Assembly: GCA_947034895.1 (NCBI GenBank)
Contig: OX344764.1
Location: 16,554,001-16,618,000, forward strand
Length of the DNA stretch: 64,000 bases
Reading direction: 5' to 3'
DNA from: Rhytidiadelphus loreus
Lineage: Eukaryota > Streptophyta > Bryopsida > Hypnales > Hylocomiaceae
Position 1 is the first letter of the stretch; every line of letters begins with the position of its first letter. Below are positions 35,516-46,885 of the stretch, one piece after another. The notes under the pieces were generated by a model. That model was not told where the DNA came from, ran no database searches, and saw only the letters and a list, made by a program, of their open reading frames with translations. A program made the translations under genes and the position numbers.

Positions 35516-38500
35516 ATGGCGCGGTTCCTGAGAGTGTCGCTCCTGGTGCTGGTGTTGTTGTTGCAAGGTGCAGCGTTCTTGCAGGCCACCGAGAATCCTG
35601 ATCCCATTCACACGTCGGTGATCATCATCGGCGCTGGCATTTCAGGTCGGGATTCAAGAGTTTCCGGCGTTTTACAAACATTGAATTAAGCTGCAACTCT
35701 AAATGTGTTTAATTTGCAGCGTCTCGAAAACTCTGACGCGGGTTTGGTGTAAACTGAAACATCTGTTTAATGCTGCAGCTGCAGTTCTGAATGATCATGT
35801 TTTGGTTATTTTAAAGGACCTGCTGCGAATATGTTTTTCTCAGAAAATTTCATTTTTTTCTGAAAAATCAGTGTCTTTTTCAATTCGTTTACTCAAAACT
35901 CAACTCAAACCTCAAATGCTTCTCTGAGGGTTCCTGCTTTTTCACTACGAAGTAGTTTGAATGTGATCATACGTGTGGGATAGTCAAGGAAATCGCAGCT
36001 TGGATAAAACGAATGAATTTTGACATTAATCCTCGTACTTTGGTGATTTCTTGGGTTTCAAAGCGTTGCAACTCATGAAAATAAGCACTTGTAATGAGTT
36101 AGTGCCAATATTTATATCATTAGTGTGAGAAATGGGCAGGATGATTTAGAATGTTTTGGTATAGTGAGAGGCAAAACAAAGAGGAATTAAGAATTATACT
36201 GAAAGCTCTTGGGTTGCACTTCGCTGGAAGGAGAGATGATCGTTGCTATCACAGCTAGTATTCAACAAATGAATTTGCCACTACTCCGTAAAAAGTCTGT
36301 ATTTACTAAATACTGCAAAGGGTTCAAACACATGGAAAGCAGCACTTCTAGCGAGTTCTTGTTAAAACATAAATCAATATTGTGGCAATTTGCAGGATGC
36401 TCTCGCTAAATTGTTGTTTTAGAGAAGGTCACACTCCAGAGGTTTGAAGAATGTAGCGAAATGAAGAATACCAAGATCTCTTAGTTTCCACTTTCCTGGA
36501 AGGAGAGTTGGTCGTTACTATCACAACCAGTATCCAACAAAAGAATTTGGCACTCCACCGCAAAACTTCTGTAAATAATGCTAATTTTCTCAGTTTTCGA
36601 ACAGTTGAAACACATGAAAATCAGCACTGCTAACGAGTTCTTGTCAAACATATCTCAGTAGTGTGCCAAATTGCAGAGTGCTCTCGCTAAAATGCTGTTT
36701 TAGAGAGACTCATACTGTACAGGTTTTGAAGAATTTAGTGAAATGAAGAATACCGAAAGCTCTTGCTCTGCTCTCCTCTGGAAGGAGACTTGAATGATCC
36801 TTGACGATGCAGGTATGAAAGCGGGGCAGCGACTGGCGGAGAAGGGCGTCACCGACCTGATAATCCTCGAAGCCAGAGACGAAATCGGCGGACGCATGAT
36901 GACCCACAACTTCAACGGCATCACCGTCGAGAAAGGAGCCAACTGGATCGAAGGCGTGGGAGGTCCCGAGCTCAACCCCATCATCCCCATCGCCAAGAAA
37001 CTCAAGCTCATCAACACCTTATCCATTTTCGACAACACCACTTACAACATCTACGATGCCAAGTACGCTTTCATTTCGTAAACACTCCATGAAAAAAATT
37101 CAAATTCAAATTCCATTTCTGACCCACAATTCCATTCTTTGTGTTGTGTTCCAGTGGTAAGGTCCCGCTGGACGTTTGTGATTCGACAACCACTCTCATT
37201 GACGATCTGTATGCATTCACCGAGAGCTTGAGCACTTCTTTGATAAACACAAATGAGACGGATATCAATGTGCTCACCGCTCAGCGCTTGTATAATAGGT
37301 ACGTTGCGAGTCTCCTGGAGCTTTCTTGATCCGATTGCTGGTTTAGGTTTCGAGAATTTTGTTTTGATTGATAGTGACGTTGGTTGGGTTGGGGTTTCGC
37401 AGAGTGCCGAGGACGCCTGTGGAGATGGTGATTGATTACTATATCAACGACTTCGAATTCGCAGGTTTTTGTGCTTGAGATTAAATTCTCCTTCAATTCC
37501 GATTTTAGGGTTTAGATAAGTTCATGGGGAAATGAGGAGCTCTGTTTGTTATTATGAATTCAATTCTAGTCGTTGTCTTTGAATTTAAGGGCTTCAAATA
37601 CCTGTGTTGGCTTCAATTTTGAGATGGTGTTTGTTGCGATGGTAGAACCAACGAGAGTGACGAGTTTGAAAATCACGCAGCCTCTGCCGACATTTGCAAA
37701 TTATGGTGAGGATATGAACTTCGTCCACGACCAGCGAGGCTACAAAATCGTCGTCCATGATGTGGCGCAGTCGTTTCTCCAGCACAAGAATGACAAGATC
37801 ACGGATTCTCGGTTGAAGTTGAACAAGGTAAGTGAAAGTGTTGATCAAACCTAGAATTCACAGGAGACTCTCCAAAATGTCCGTATATGAAATTTTTGAA
37901 CAGTTTTATAGTCAATGTCCAGTGATGATATAGAATAGGATACACTGGGATGCACTAGGAGAACACTTCATCTTGTCCATTTGTCCAGTTTCCATAGACA
38001 CAGAGGGACATTTGTTCAATTTCCACTTTGGATTTCTCCTGTGTGTCGATCAAACTTAGGGATAACATGGAATTTTTGAAGATCTTTTTCCATCGTCCTT
38101 GTCCAGTAATGATAGAATAGGATACACTTCCTGGGATTTGCTAGGACTGGAATTTGGACACAAAAGGACATCTATTCAATTTCCATAGACACAGAACGAC
38201 ATTTGTTTCAGTTTCCATTTTGGAAATCTCCTGTGATTGCATTCAAATTCTTTTTGTGAACTTATCATTTATATACGATCCGTTGTGTGCATTGGTGCAG
38301 GTTGTGCGCAAGGTGGTGTATAACACAAAGGGCGTTCGCGTGACAACAGAGGACGGGTCGGTGTACACCGCGAAGTTCGCCATACTGTCTGTGAGCCTGG
38401 GTGTGCTCCAAAGTGAGCTGATCGACTTTGTTCCTGATCTGCCGGTACTGTGCAAGTCAAATCTATTGCAGTTCGTTCTCATCACACCATTTCACAATCA

Positions 38501-41500
38501 ACCGAAGAAATTATAGGAAACAAATAGAAACAAGTTAGAATTGTATCCCGAAAGTATCTATTGAAACAAGATAGAATCGCATCGCTAAAAGTGCATTCTT
38601 GAGCTGACGTTTTCTCTGAAGAACCCAGGTTTAAAGCAAACTAAAAGGAAACCCTGAAAAAATAAAATAAAATTGTAGCATACTGGATGAATTCATACTG
38701 TTGCAAAGTTTGTCAAACCAAGAGCAATGGTCTTCGAATGGTGTGGGGTTTCGAAATCCCCCGGATTTGGAGCTGTTTCGTATTGATTTCTTGAGTTTGA
38801 TTGATGCCGTGTTCGGCTTTCTGATTTTGAGCTTCATTTTGCAGTTTTGGAAGTTGAAAGCGCTCTACACGTTCGACATGGCTGTGATGATGAAGATCTT
38901 CCTGAAATTTCCCTCCCGGTTCTGGGACATGAACCCGGGGATGAAGTGGTGGTTGTACGCTGATGAGCGCCGCGGGTACTTCCCGATTTGGGAGGTACTA
39001 CGTACTTGACTCTCATTACACGTTTTCCCTTCTGAAATATGGAAATTGATTTCGCTTTTATTGCAGTTTTGATGCGGACCTTGAATGAAGAATGCGTGTT
39101 GAACGAGAATGCGATTGAACTGGAGTTGAACTTGTTACTGACAAAGAAACTGTGAGGACGCGAAGTGGCACTTTTGTATTTTAAGTGATCAACAAGAGAA
39201 CTTCACTGGTTTACCTCATTAGTGCATGCGACACCAAATGACAATTGTTAGTAATCGTACGTTCCATAAAAGAATTACCAGTGGATTGGGATTCATCAAT
39301 GCAAGGGAATCCATCACTGCATTGGCATCCACTAAAAATATCCTTGTGAAGTACTCACTGCTGAAACCACCAAAGTCTAATTTCGACTAGTTTGTATGCA
39401 CTACATGTCGTGGATTGATGTTTCGATTCTCCAAAAAAGAATTTGGAAGTCCTGACAGTGGAATCCACAATTAAAAGCCTGAACTCCACTAGCTAGATTG
39501 TGTACACTACTCCTCGATTGATGCCTGGATTGACGTCTGGATTGACTCTGGGATTTGTACAGAATCGGGGACCTCTGCAGCAGAATGTCCCTATTAGACA
39601 CCTCCTCCATGGGGTGCCTGTGTATCTGCAGGGGAGGTCCCCTATTCTACATTCTTACCGATTTCAGGAATCCTCCAAATAATTCAGAATTTGGAAGTCT
39701 TCATATTGGAATTCACCGAAGCCTGGACTCTAGTAGATTGTGTGCACAACTCGTTGATTAATGCGTGCATTGACGTCTGGATTTTTTTCTGGCCGGATTG
39801 ATTTGTGCACTACACCTCATGGATTGATTTCTGGATTGATTTTTTTGGGATTGGTTCAGAACATGGACAGCGAGTTTCCGGGTGAGAACGTGCTGCTGGT
39901 GACGGTAACTGACGAGGAGGCTCGGCGGATCGAGCTGCAGTCGGACGGGGAGACGTTAGCGGAGATCATGGCGGTGCTGCGCACCATGTTCGGGAATAAC
40001 GTCCCCACCGCAACCAGCCTTTATGTGCCTCGATGGACCGCCGACCGACTCTTCAAAGGCTCCTACTCCAACTGGCCCATCGGCGTGGACTCCGACATCT
40101 TCTTACAACTGCAGGTGCATATATGGTCACTTCCAATCTTTCAATTCATGCTTTGGTTAGCACTCGAAATAGCTTGAACTCATGGAAACATGGTCTGCGT
40201 AGACTAGATAAAGACCTAGGGGAACGACCCATGAGAAGACTTACATGACAATTTTTTAGACCACGAAAAAGGATCCACGAGAAGATTGTTGCAAGATGTA
40301 ACATTATTCAACACAGGTCTCGGGTCGTCTTTAGAATCATTAAAGCTTATGCTTAATTTTGTTGATGTGACATGGACCAAGTCACCATACAACTAGTTGT
40401 CGGCTTTATTCTTTCCTTCCAACTTGGTTTAAAATTTAAAAACTTATAAAGGCCAGTTTCTACAACATTGAAACTTGTTTGATGGATTTTTAGTCACTGA
40501 CGAAGGCAAAATATTAAGTCTCGTTCCTTTTGACTCCATAACAGTTTGCACATCTTGAGAAGAAATTGTAAAACCGTTGTGAGTAAATGTTTTGTTCAGG
40601 GTTGTTGTACATATTAATTATGTTACATATGTGGATCCAAATGGTGAGTGCTACCCTAACTTGGGACTGTATGAGAAGTCTGATTGCATTTTTTTTGAGA
40701 GTCTTACGAGTGCAACTGTGAATCGTTGACAGGCGCCCGTGAAGACTCTCTACTTCACAGGAGAACATACCAGTGAGCTCTACAATGGCTATGTCCATGG
40801 AGCCTACTTGCAAGGTAACAACTAAATTGCAATTTGCAAGTGTCTCTGTGAGAAAACAAGTTAATTCCTCTACCAAATCCCCTTCTTGGATCATCCAGAC
40901 CTCTTTGCACTACTACAAACCCCATGATCGCTTTTCATTCCCTGAAATAGCAAACAAAATGTGGGGTGAATGAAAAAAATCACAAATGACAAAACGTGGG
41001 GCCGACTTGGTTACTAACATTAGATCATTTTTAGTGAGAAGTGACATACGCTCAGATCTCCGGAATGAAAAACGATGGGGTTTGTTGTAATGTTGTGTCC
41101 AACGTGCACATGATTTCTAACATTGTAATAGTCAATAATGGTGCTATTGTCAAGACCCAACTTAGTCACGAGGTTCAATGAATCAAGGATTGTTTGTGTT
41201 AAGACATTTAAAAAAGCAATTTACTTTTGCTTTTTTCAGGTCTTGCAACTGCAAATTCACTCCTGGATTGCATTTTGCATAAGAAGTGCGCAGCTTCAAG
41301 CTCAGCTTATGCGAAACTTTCAAAAGAATGCAACCATCATCTTGATTTGGTGAGAAATGTTGATTGATTCTTTGCAACAACTATTGCATGTTAGAGAAAT
41401 CCTTTAAGTTCATCCCTAGTTTTCATTTTGTGTTTTTATTTTGACCTTCTGCGAATAAGTTTACTTGATAATTGTATGGAGTACACCCTACATTTCTACA

Positions 41501-42165
41501 AATTTTCAACCCCTTATAACCTCCCTTCAAGGCATTTTAATTGATTTGAATGTTGAAAATATACAAGAAATAGTATAGAGGTCAAAAGTTATTGATGAGT
41601 TCAACCAACTTTCATCGTTTAAAAATAAGTGACATTGATCCACCTAGATTGATTACAATTGTGCAATTTGGAATGTAGTTTGTTAGATTGTAATTTGTGG
41701 TTATTAGATGAATATTGTTTGAATAAGCAATCAATCATAGTTTCTATTATTAAATTATCTAAGTTTTTTTTTAATCTTGTTGAGAGTGAGAAGGCCAAGG
41801 GATTCAAGATTTTCTTAGCATGCATTTTTTGGACACCTTAAGAATAAACTATAAAATTTTAAAGTGTTGAAAACATGTGTATATTTAAAAGCCACCCTAA
41901 TTTCTCATGAATAGACATTTTACATTTTGGGTGGCAAGAATTTGTAGGGTTTAGTTTGGAGAACAAGTCACCATTAGGTGCAATTTCCTTAATATGCCAA
42001 CCTTGATTAATTGATTGTCATGTTTTTGCATTTGTTGTAGCAAAGTTGCAAGACTTACTCAAATATTCTGGTGAAATGCAGGAAAGAGATCGACAAAAGA
42101 ATGCATGCATGAAGTTGGTTGCAAAGCTTGAAAAACAATTAGCAGATGCCATGCAAAGGCCTTGA
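35516..42165 (+). CDS. PAO: polyamine oxidase, secreted flavoprotein (copy 1)
   Basis: Oxidises spermidine or spermine with FAD, releasing H2O2, in the apoplast by homology to maize PAO1. Exons: 35516-35645, 36813-37062, 37155-37298, 37403-37464, 37646-37827, 38301-38444, 38845-38994, 39860-40114, 40733-40814, 41240-41349, 42082-42165 (1593 nt, 530 aa, consistent phases). A signal peptide spans about 1-24. The FAD dinucleotide motif is GAGISG (39-44); then EARDEIGGR and NWIEGVGG (the Glu that aligns with maize Glu62). [13 protein letters not shown] (191-203) holds the Glu170 equivalent, K321 in MKIFLKFP the flavin-site Lys300 equivalent, and [14 protein letters not shown] the C-terminal FAD site. 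Position 319 is Met where maize and copy 2 have Tyr, and 423 is Tyr where they have Phe. The C-terminal tail (exon 11) is charged and carries no KDEL or peroxisomal signal. Exon 1 uses donor GTCGGG. Confidence 0.95.
35960..36812 (+). repeat. tandem repeat in PAO copy 1 intron 1
   Basis: About three diverged units of 270-280 bp. The landmark CTGGAAGGAGA occurs at 36224 and 36496 and as the final CTGGAAGGAGACTTG at 36778. GAAATGAAGAATACC precedes the last two. The real 3' splice site (GATGCAG, ending 36812) lies in the start of a unit, so the inner units carry similar acceptor-like ends (for example ATCACAGCTAG). Confidence 0.75.
37850..38240 (+). repeat. two-unit tandem duplication in PAO copy 1 intron 5
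   Basis: Two units of about 190 bp, each containing GAATAGGATACACT, CACAGA(G/A)(G/C)GACATTTG and GTTTCCA. The corresponding intron of copy 2 (54856-55096) has one unit, so the duplication arose after the genes separated or was lost from copy 2. Confidence 0.75.
39385..39859 (+). repeat. degenerate repeats in PAO copy 1 intron 7
   Basis: The phrase ACT(A/C)...AGATTGTGTGCAC...GATTGATG...CTGGATTGA recurs near 39385, 39488, 39730 and 39800, just before exon 8. Copy 2 intron 7 shows the same pattern near 56291 and 56385, so the repeat predates the duplication. Within it, 39567-39580 and 39626-39642 form imperfect inverted arms (GGGGACCTCTGCAG against CTGCAGGGGAGGTCCCC). Confidence 0.55.
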
Positions 42166-42238
42166 GAGATGAGAGTGTATTTTTTTGGTTTTGTTTGAAT
42201 GATGATGATACTTGTGTGAGCTCCTTGTGAGAGCAAAG

Positions 42239-42420
42239 TTGAATTGTATCTTTATTATGTATATTTATCATGAGAAGTGTTTAATAAAATATAAAAAGCT
42301 GAATTGTATCTCCATTATGTATGTTTATCACAATAAATGTTTGATAAAATATAAAAAGTTGAATTGTATGTCCATTATGTATGTTTATCTTGAAAAGTGT
42401 TTAATAAAATATAAAAGCAA
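42239..42420 (+). repeat. 60-bp tandem repeat x3 in the PAO copy 1 3' region
   Basis: Three units with an exact 60-bp period (lines starting GAATTGTAT at 42241, 42301 and 42361), differing at a few positions. Each contains at least one AATAAA (for example TTTAATAAAATAT). The block starts about 75 bp after the stop codon, so it probably supplies alternative polyadenylation signals. Copy 2 has a single diverged unit near 59056-59107. Confidence 0.9.
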
Positions 42421-42758
42421 GTAAATGCTCTATAGTGTATTTCTCAAAAGAGGCCATTCAACAAGGATACATTTTTGTCATAACATTATAAACCCTTTAA
42501 TACCCAAATCTTATTATGAATTTTTGCACATTTTTGTTATATATAATTTTAATAAGTATATTATATTTCTCAATTTCATCAAATTGGCCTTAAAAGAAGA
42601 ATGAAAAGGTATTTGGACAAAGGGTTGCTTTGAAGCACTTTTTTCATCATACAAAATATGAACTTTAGAGCACTTAAGTATACAGAGTGGTTAATTGGCT
42701 AGAAGAAGAATATTTTTGTACTTATCAAGTTTTTTTTATCTAAAGCCAAAACACCAAA

Positions 42759-43004
42759 ATGGTCAATTTCGTTAAAATGGCGGTATTCCATTAAAATGGC
42801 ACAAAATGAAACCACCGAAAGAATGAAAACAATGGAAACATTATCCGAGGGGAGTGGAAATGGGTGAACTAGGAGTGATTTGAATGTGCTAGGCATAAAA
42901 TTGGCACATGTATGATCCTATCGCGGCACACTTATTCTCCATTTGTAGAAGATATTCCATTAAAATGGCATGCGGAATACCGCCATTTTAACGAAATTGA
43001 CCAT
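42759..43004. mobile_element. 246-bp MITE with perfect 31-bp TIRs
   Basis: Terminal inverted repeats 42759-42789 and 42974-43004 are perfect reverse complements (starting ATGGTCAATTTCGTTAAAAT). Internal sub-terminal phrases ATTCCATTAAAATGGCA are also repeated. CAAA lies directly before and directly after, a likely 4-bp (or CAAAA 5-bp) target duplication. The homologous site in unit 2 (near 59465) lacks the insert. No open frame of note; non-autonomous. Confidence 0.88.
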
Positions 43005-44386
43005 CAAAACTCTACACCTAGTTCAAGAGAGGGGAACATTGGCATAGGGATTCAATTGAAAGGAGTCTAGGAAAAAAGAGTCTAATAGTAGGGATTCAAC
43101 AAATTTTTAGTAGAAAAACCTATGATTATGTTAAAAGTAATCCTATTGTTATTCACAAATTTTGGTGTTAGATTCATTATTGTTGGTATTGGATTTTGTT
43201 TTGAAAATGTTAGAAAAATTTAGGTTTGGCATGCAGTTTAGGATTTATGCGACATGTATATTGGAATTATGCCTTTAGGTTTGAGAGGTAATATGACATT
43301 ATTGTTAACATGTTAATTGAAATGTTAATTGAAATGCATGCACAAAAATAGGGGGCTCTTGTAGTGGGAGTCAACAATAGAGTAGTTGGGTGAAGACAAG
43401 ATCTAGTTTCCCTCATATTCATGTAAGAAAATATTAGTATCTACACCACTTCTTACATTAGAAAGATCTATGAATTGCAACACTCCCTACTAAAGTTGTA
43501 CTATGGGATCACTATACATTGGTGTCACCATTTCCATGATACAAGCAAGGGCTATTTCTTTTAATTTGCATACATGGACAAGATCAATGGCTTCTTAGAT
43601 CTAATGAAAAAATTCATGAAATATTTTTTCATCTAAATTTGGGCTAGAAATTTGATTTTTTTTCACTCCTCACTTTCCACATTTATACTAGTAATGTTGG
43701 CTCAAGAGAGAATAAACACCTTGTTTATGTGTTAGTTTAGATTGATCCATGTCTTTATATCTTCCACTTAGTGTTTCCATCAATGCTAGCTATCACGTGA
43801 AAGATGAATTCTCAATCTTCTTGTTTTTTCCACTCAATGATCTATTCAATTGAGTTTGAAGTCCGTTATGTTGGGCATATATTCTCAATTCTCGTCGACA
43901 TGCATTTGTTTTTCAAAACTTGATCAATCTAAAGGTCAAATTGGTCTATTTTTCTCTAGTTGGAAAAGTCATACTTGCGCCTTGTAATTCTTCATTGAGT
44001 AGGCTCAAGTATTTTCTTGTATATGCATCTCTTATTGTACATCATACATAGCTCTAAAAACTGATTAGAACCTTGAGCTCCTATGTTGCATTTTGCCTTT
44101 GACATAATGACATATACACACACTCAATATATGAATAACAACAAGCATAGTCCCTCTTAAAAGCCTTTGTTGATACAAAAACAAGTATTTAGCAAGTGCG
44201 ACTCAACCATACAACTGAGAAGGCCCTATCTTTGAAAAAACATCGTGCACCAACTTAATCTATAGTTTGGTGCCTATTATTACAATCTAATCATTATAAA
44301 TATAAATATATATAATAATCAAAACCTCTTGCTGATTAATGGAAAAAATTCACAACCTAAATATACAAGTAATACCATTATACCAA

Positions 44387-46885
44387 CACTATAAGAAACC
44401 CCTATTTTTTTGGATGTGCCAAAAAACATGGTGACACATTTTTTTTGATGTCAAGCATGTCACCGTCGATGTCCAACAAAATCCATTTGAAATGACGTGG
44501 CAAAAACATGTGAAAATCTGAGAAAACAAGCCATGTTTTTGTTGTGACGTTTGAACAAACATGGTCAACAAAAGTGTCAAAATGCGCCATGTGGAAGCTA
44601 CGTCACCTCCACATAAGCACTATGTGGGTGGACAGTGCCATAGGGTGATTGCAAGAAAGACCAGTCCTATGAGGCGTCACAATTGAAGTGACGGAGTTGG
44701 TTTTGGCCGTAACTTTTGGAAATTGAAGCCAATGGACTTGAAATTTTTATGGAAGATTTCTAACTCAGAAAACATGAGATTTGTTATTTTTCAAAAAAAA
44801 TTAATTTTTTTTTTATAATTAAATATCAATTTAGCTAATTTGTCACACTTTGCGGTTTAGAGGTTTTTAGTACTGTGAAGTATCCAAAAAACATGATGTT
44901 CACTTGACTTTTTTGTGGCCTATTTCCACACTAGATGGACATATGTCCACCAACCCTTTTTGTTTTTGTTTTTGAAAAAGTGCCAGGATGGCGATCACTT
45001 AAAATTTGGTGAAGCATTTTATTTCTTAGTACATCCATATTTTGTACCATAAAACACTTTTCAATCAAATTCATACACTTTTTCATCCAAATTTGAAAAT
45101 TTCATTCATATTTTAAATTGGATTGAAACTTTTCTAGGAAAAAAAGATTACTTTTTTCTGGCGAAAAAAAGATTTTCACTATGAAATGGTGCTTTCTAGC
45201 TCCATTTTGCCCCCCAAAAAAGGGCTGATGCCCACCAAAGGGAATTAAAAAAAACACAATTCTTTGTCCTCAACATGCATGCAAATAGGGGGCCTTTGTG
45301 CATAGCACTCCAAACTTTCATGATGGTTTCAACTTCTGTTTTTTACTAAAATGTAATCACTATCAAGTCTTTATAAATGGACAATTTTTAGTTTTTTTTA
45401 TTCATGACTTTCTAATTGTTATTAATTTATACTTAATTTTATCTACTTTCCGTGACAAATTGTCATTTTTTTAAGTAGTATTGTTTTAGTATTATAAAGT
45501 ACTCAAAAGTACTACTGGCCGTTGATTTTTCAAATCAACGGCTGAGATTGCTCCATTTTATAGTACTCCTAGTACTAAGCAGTAAAAATGCAGTTTTTAT
45601 CCAAACGCTACCAAAATCGTTCGGTCTTTCTTGCAATCACCCCATATAGAATTTTTTTCACTCAGCCCAGAGATGATGTTGCATCTGACGTCACATTGTC
45701 TAAGAAGATTAATATTGTTTTGAGCAACATCAACTTAGACGTCAACAAGAATTTTGGTACTGTTTTTGGCAACATCTATTCAGATGTCGTTTGAGACATT
45801 TTTTGAGATGTCAACTTCGACATCCAAACATTTTGCAACATCAACTTTGACATACACCATAAAAAATAGCCCATACATAGTACACCATACATTGTACAAA
45901 ATACACCATATATTATACACAATACGCCATACACAGTATTTGATATTTATATCACATGACTTAAAAGCCAATTATTGTGTGTAAATAGACATGAAAAGAC
46001 ATACTATTTTTACAAGTGGGGTGGTAGGAGGCATGACAAACTATATGGGATATGTAATTTTTCAAAATTATACAAAGTTGTCGGAGTTGACATCTTAGTT
46101 GACGTCTCAGTTGATATCGCAAAAAACATCTGGATGTCTCAGTTGACATCTCAACTGATGTCTAAAAAATCATTGTTCAAATTTTTGAATGGCGTCTAGG
46201 TGTGCTGATGTGGCATGCCATGTCATCCTTGTTGGATGCTATGTCAATCAAATGCTACATCAGTTGACTTTTAAAAAAAAAATTAAACTAATTTTTTTTT
46301 TTTAAACTTGTCAAATGGATACCCTTTCCCTACATTTTACATTTGGTAAGGGTTTTACCTCAACTCATAATAACTTTCTCTAATTTATCCAAAGCTAAAC
46401 CAAAAACTGCCAACATGGCATTTCTATGTTTTCATAGACATTGTACAAAATACAACTATGTTTTTTGAGGCCTAGGAAAGCCTGTTTCAAGGTTGTTCCC
46501 CTTCACTGTTCCCCATAGTGAAGGACAGCCGACTGTCGAAAAAAAATTAAAAAAATTAAAAAATAAAATTAAAATTCTTCAAATGGTAAAAGAAGTTGAA
46601 TTTATTTATTTATTTATTCCGGAAATGACCTGGTCGCCTCTTGACCACGGAGGATGCTGAGGTGGCAGGCCAGCTGTTCTGTTCCCTGCGTTCTCGCAGC
46701 AGGGGAACCCGTAGTCTCTTAGAGGCCTGAAAAACCATCTAATGCCACCTGTGACATTCAAACGTTTTTTGAAACATCCAACTCAATTCTACCTTCTATG
46801 GCTGTGATCCCATCTTTGTGCTCATGTTTTGAAAAACATCCTTGTTTGTTGCTGACGTCCAAAAAAACGCGGATTTCTTATAGTG
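44387..46885. mobile_element. non-autonomous CACTA (En/Spm-type) DNA transposon, 2.5 kb
   Basis: Starts CACTATAAGAAA at 44387 and ends TTTCTTATAGTG at 46885. The inverted repeat continues imperfectly to about 30 bp (…TTTTTTTGGATGT against …TTTTTTTGGACGT). A 3-bp CAA is present on both sides, which is the target size of CACTA elements. The interior has no transposase-like frame. It carries many short GACATC/GATGTC/GACGTC motifs in both orientations, dense at 45670-46180, plausibly sub-terminal transposase-binding repeats. Another small element (46466-46730) is nested near its right end. Confidence 0.85.
46466..46730 (+). mobile_element. GAGGCCT-end small element nested in the CACTA element
   Basis: Bounded by TGAGGCCT and AGAGGCCTGA. 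The interior holds GTTGTTCCCCTTCACTG and the near-palindrome CCCTGCGTTCTCGCAGCAGG. An inverted homologous copy lies at 50633-50890. Homology continues slightly past the GAGGCCT ends (CCATCTAATG), so the true borders may be wider. Confidence 0.6.

Larger units (their letters stand above)
33374..43030 (+). repeat. segmental duplication, unit 1 (contains PAO copy 1)
   Basis: Homologous to 51147-59485 over upstream, exonic, intronic and 3' flanking DNA. Homology starts near GTGTTGGAAGTATCC (33374) and ends near CTCTACACCTAGTTC (43005-43025). Insertions special to this unit: about 0.95 kb at 33535-34490, an extra intron 5 tandem unit, two extra 60-bp units after the stop, and a MITE at 42759-43004. 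Confidence 0.85.

Noticed and set aside
36700..37041. 113-codon minus-strand ORF antisense to PAO exon 2, with a similar one at 53605-54075
   Set aside because: Antisense shadow of the conserved PAO exon; its presence in both paralogues follows from exon conservation.
45588..45794. 68-codon frame inside the CACTA element with repeated Asn-Ile-x-x-Asp-Val
   Set aside because: The periodicity comes from the DNA-level GACATC/GATGTC motifs; no transposase similarity and no codon signal.
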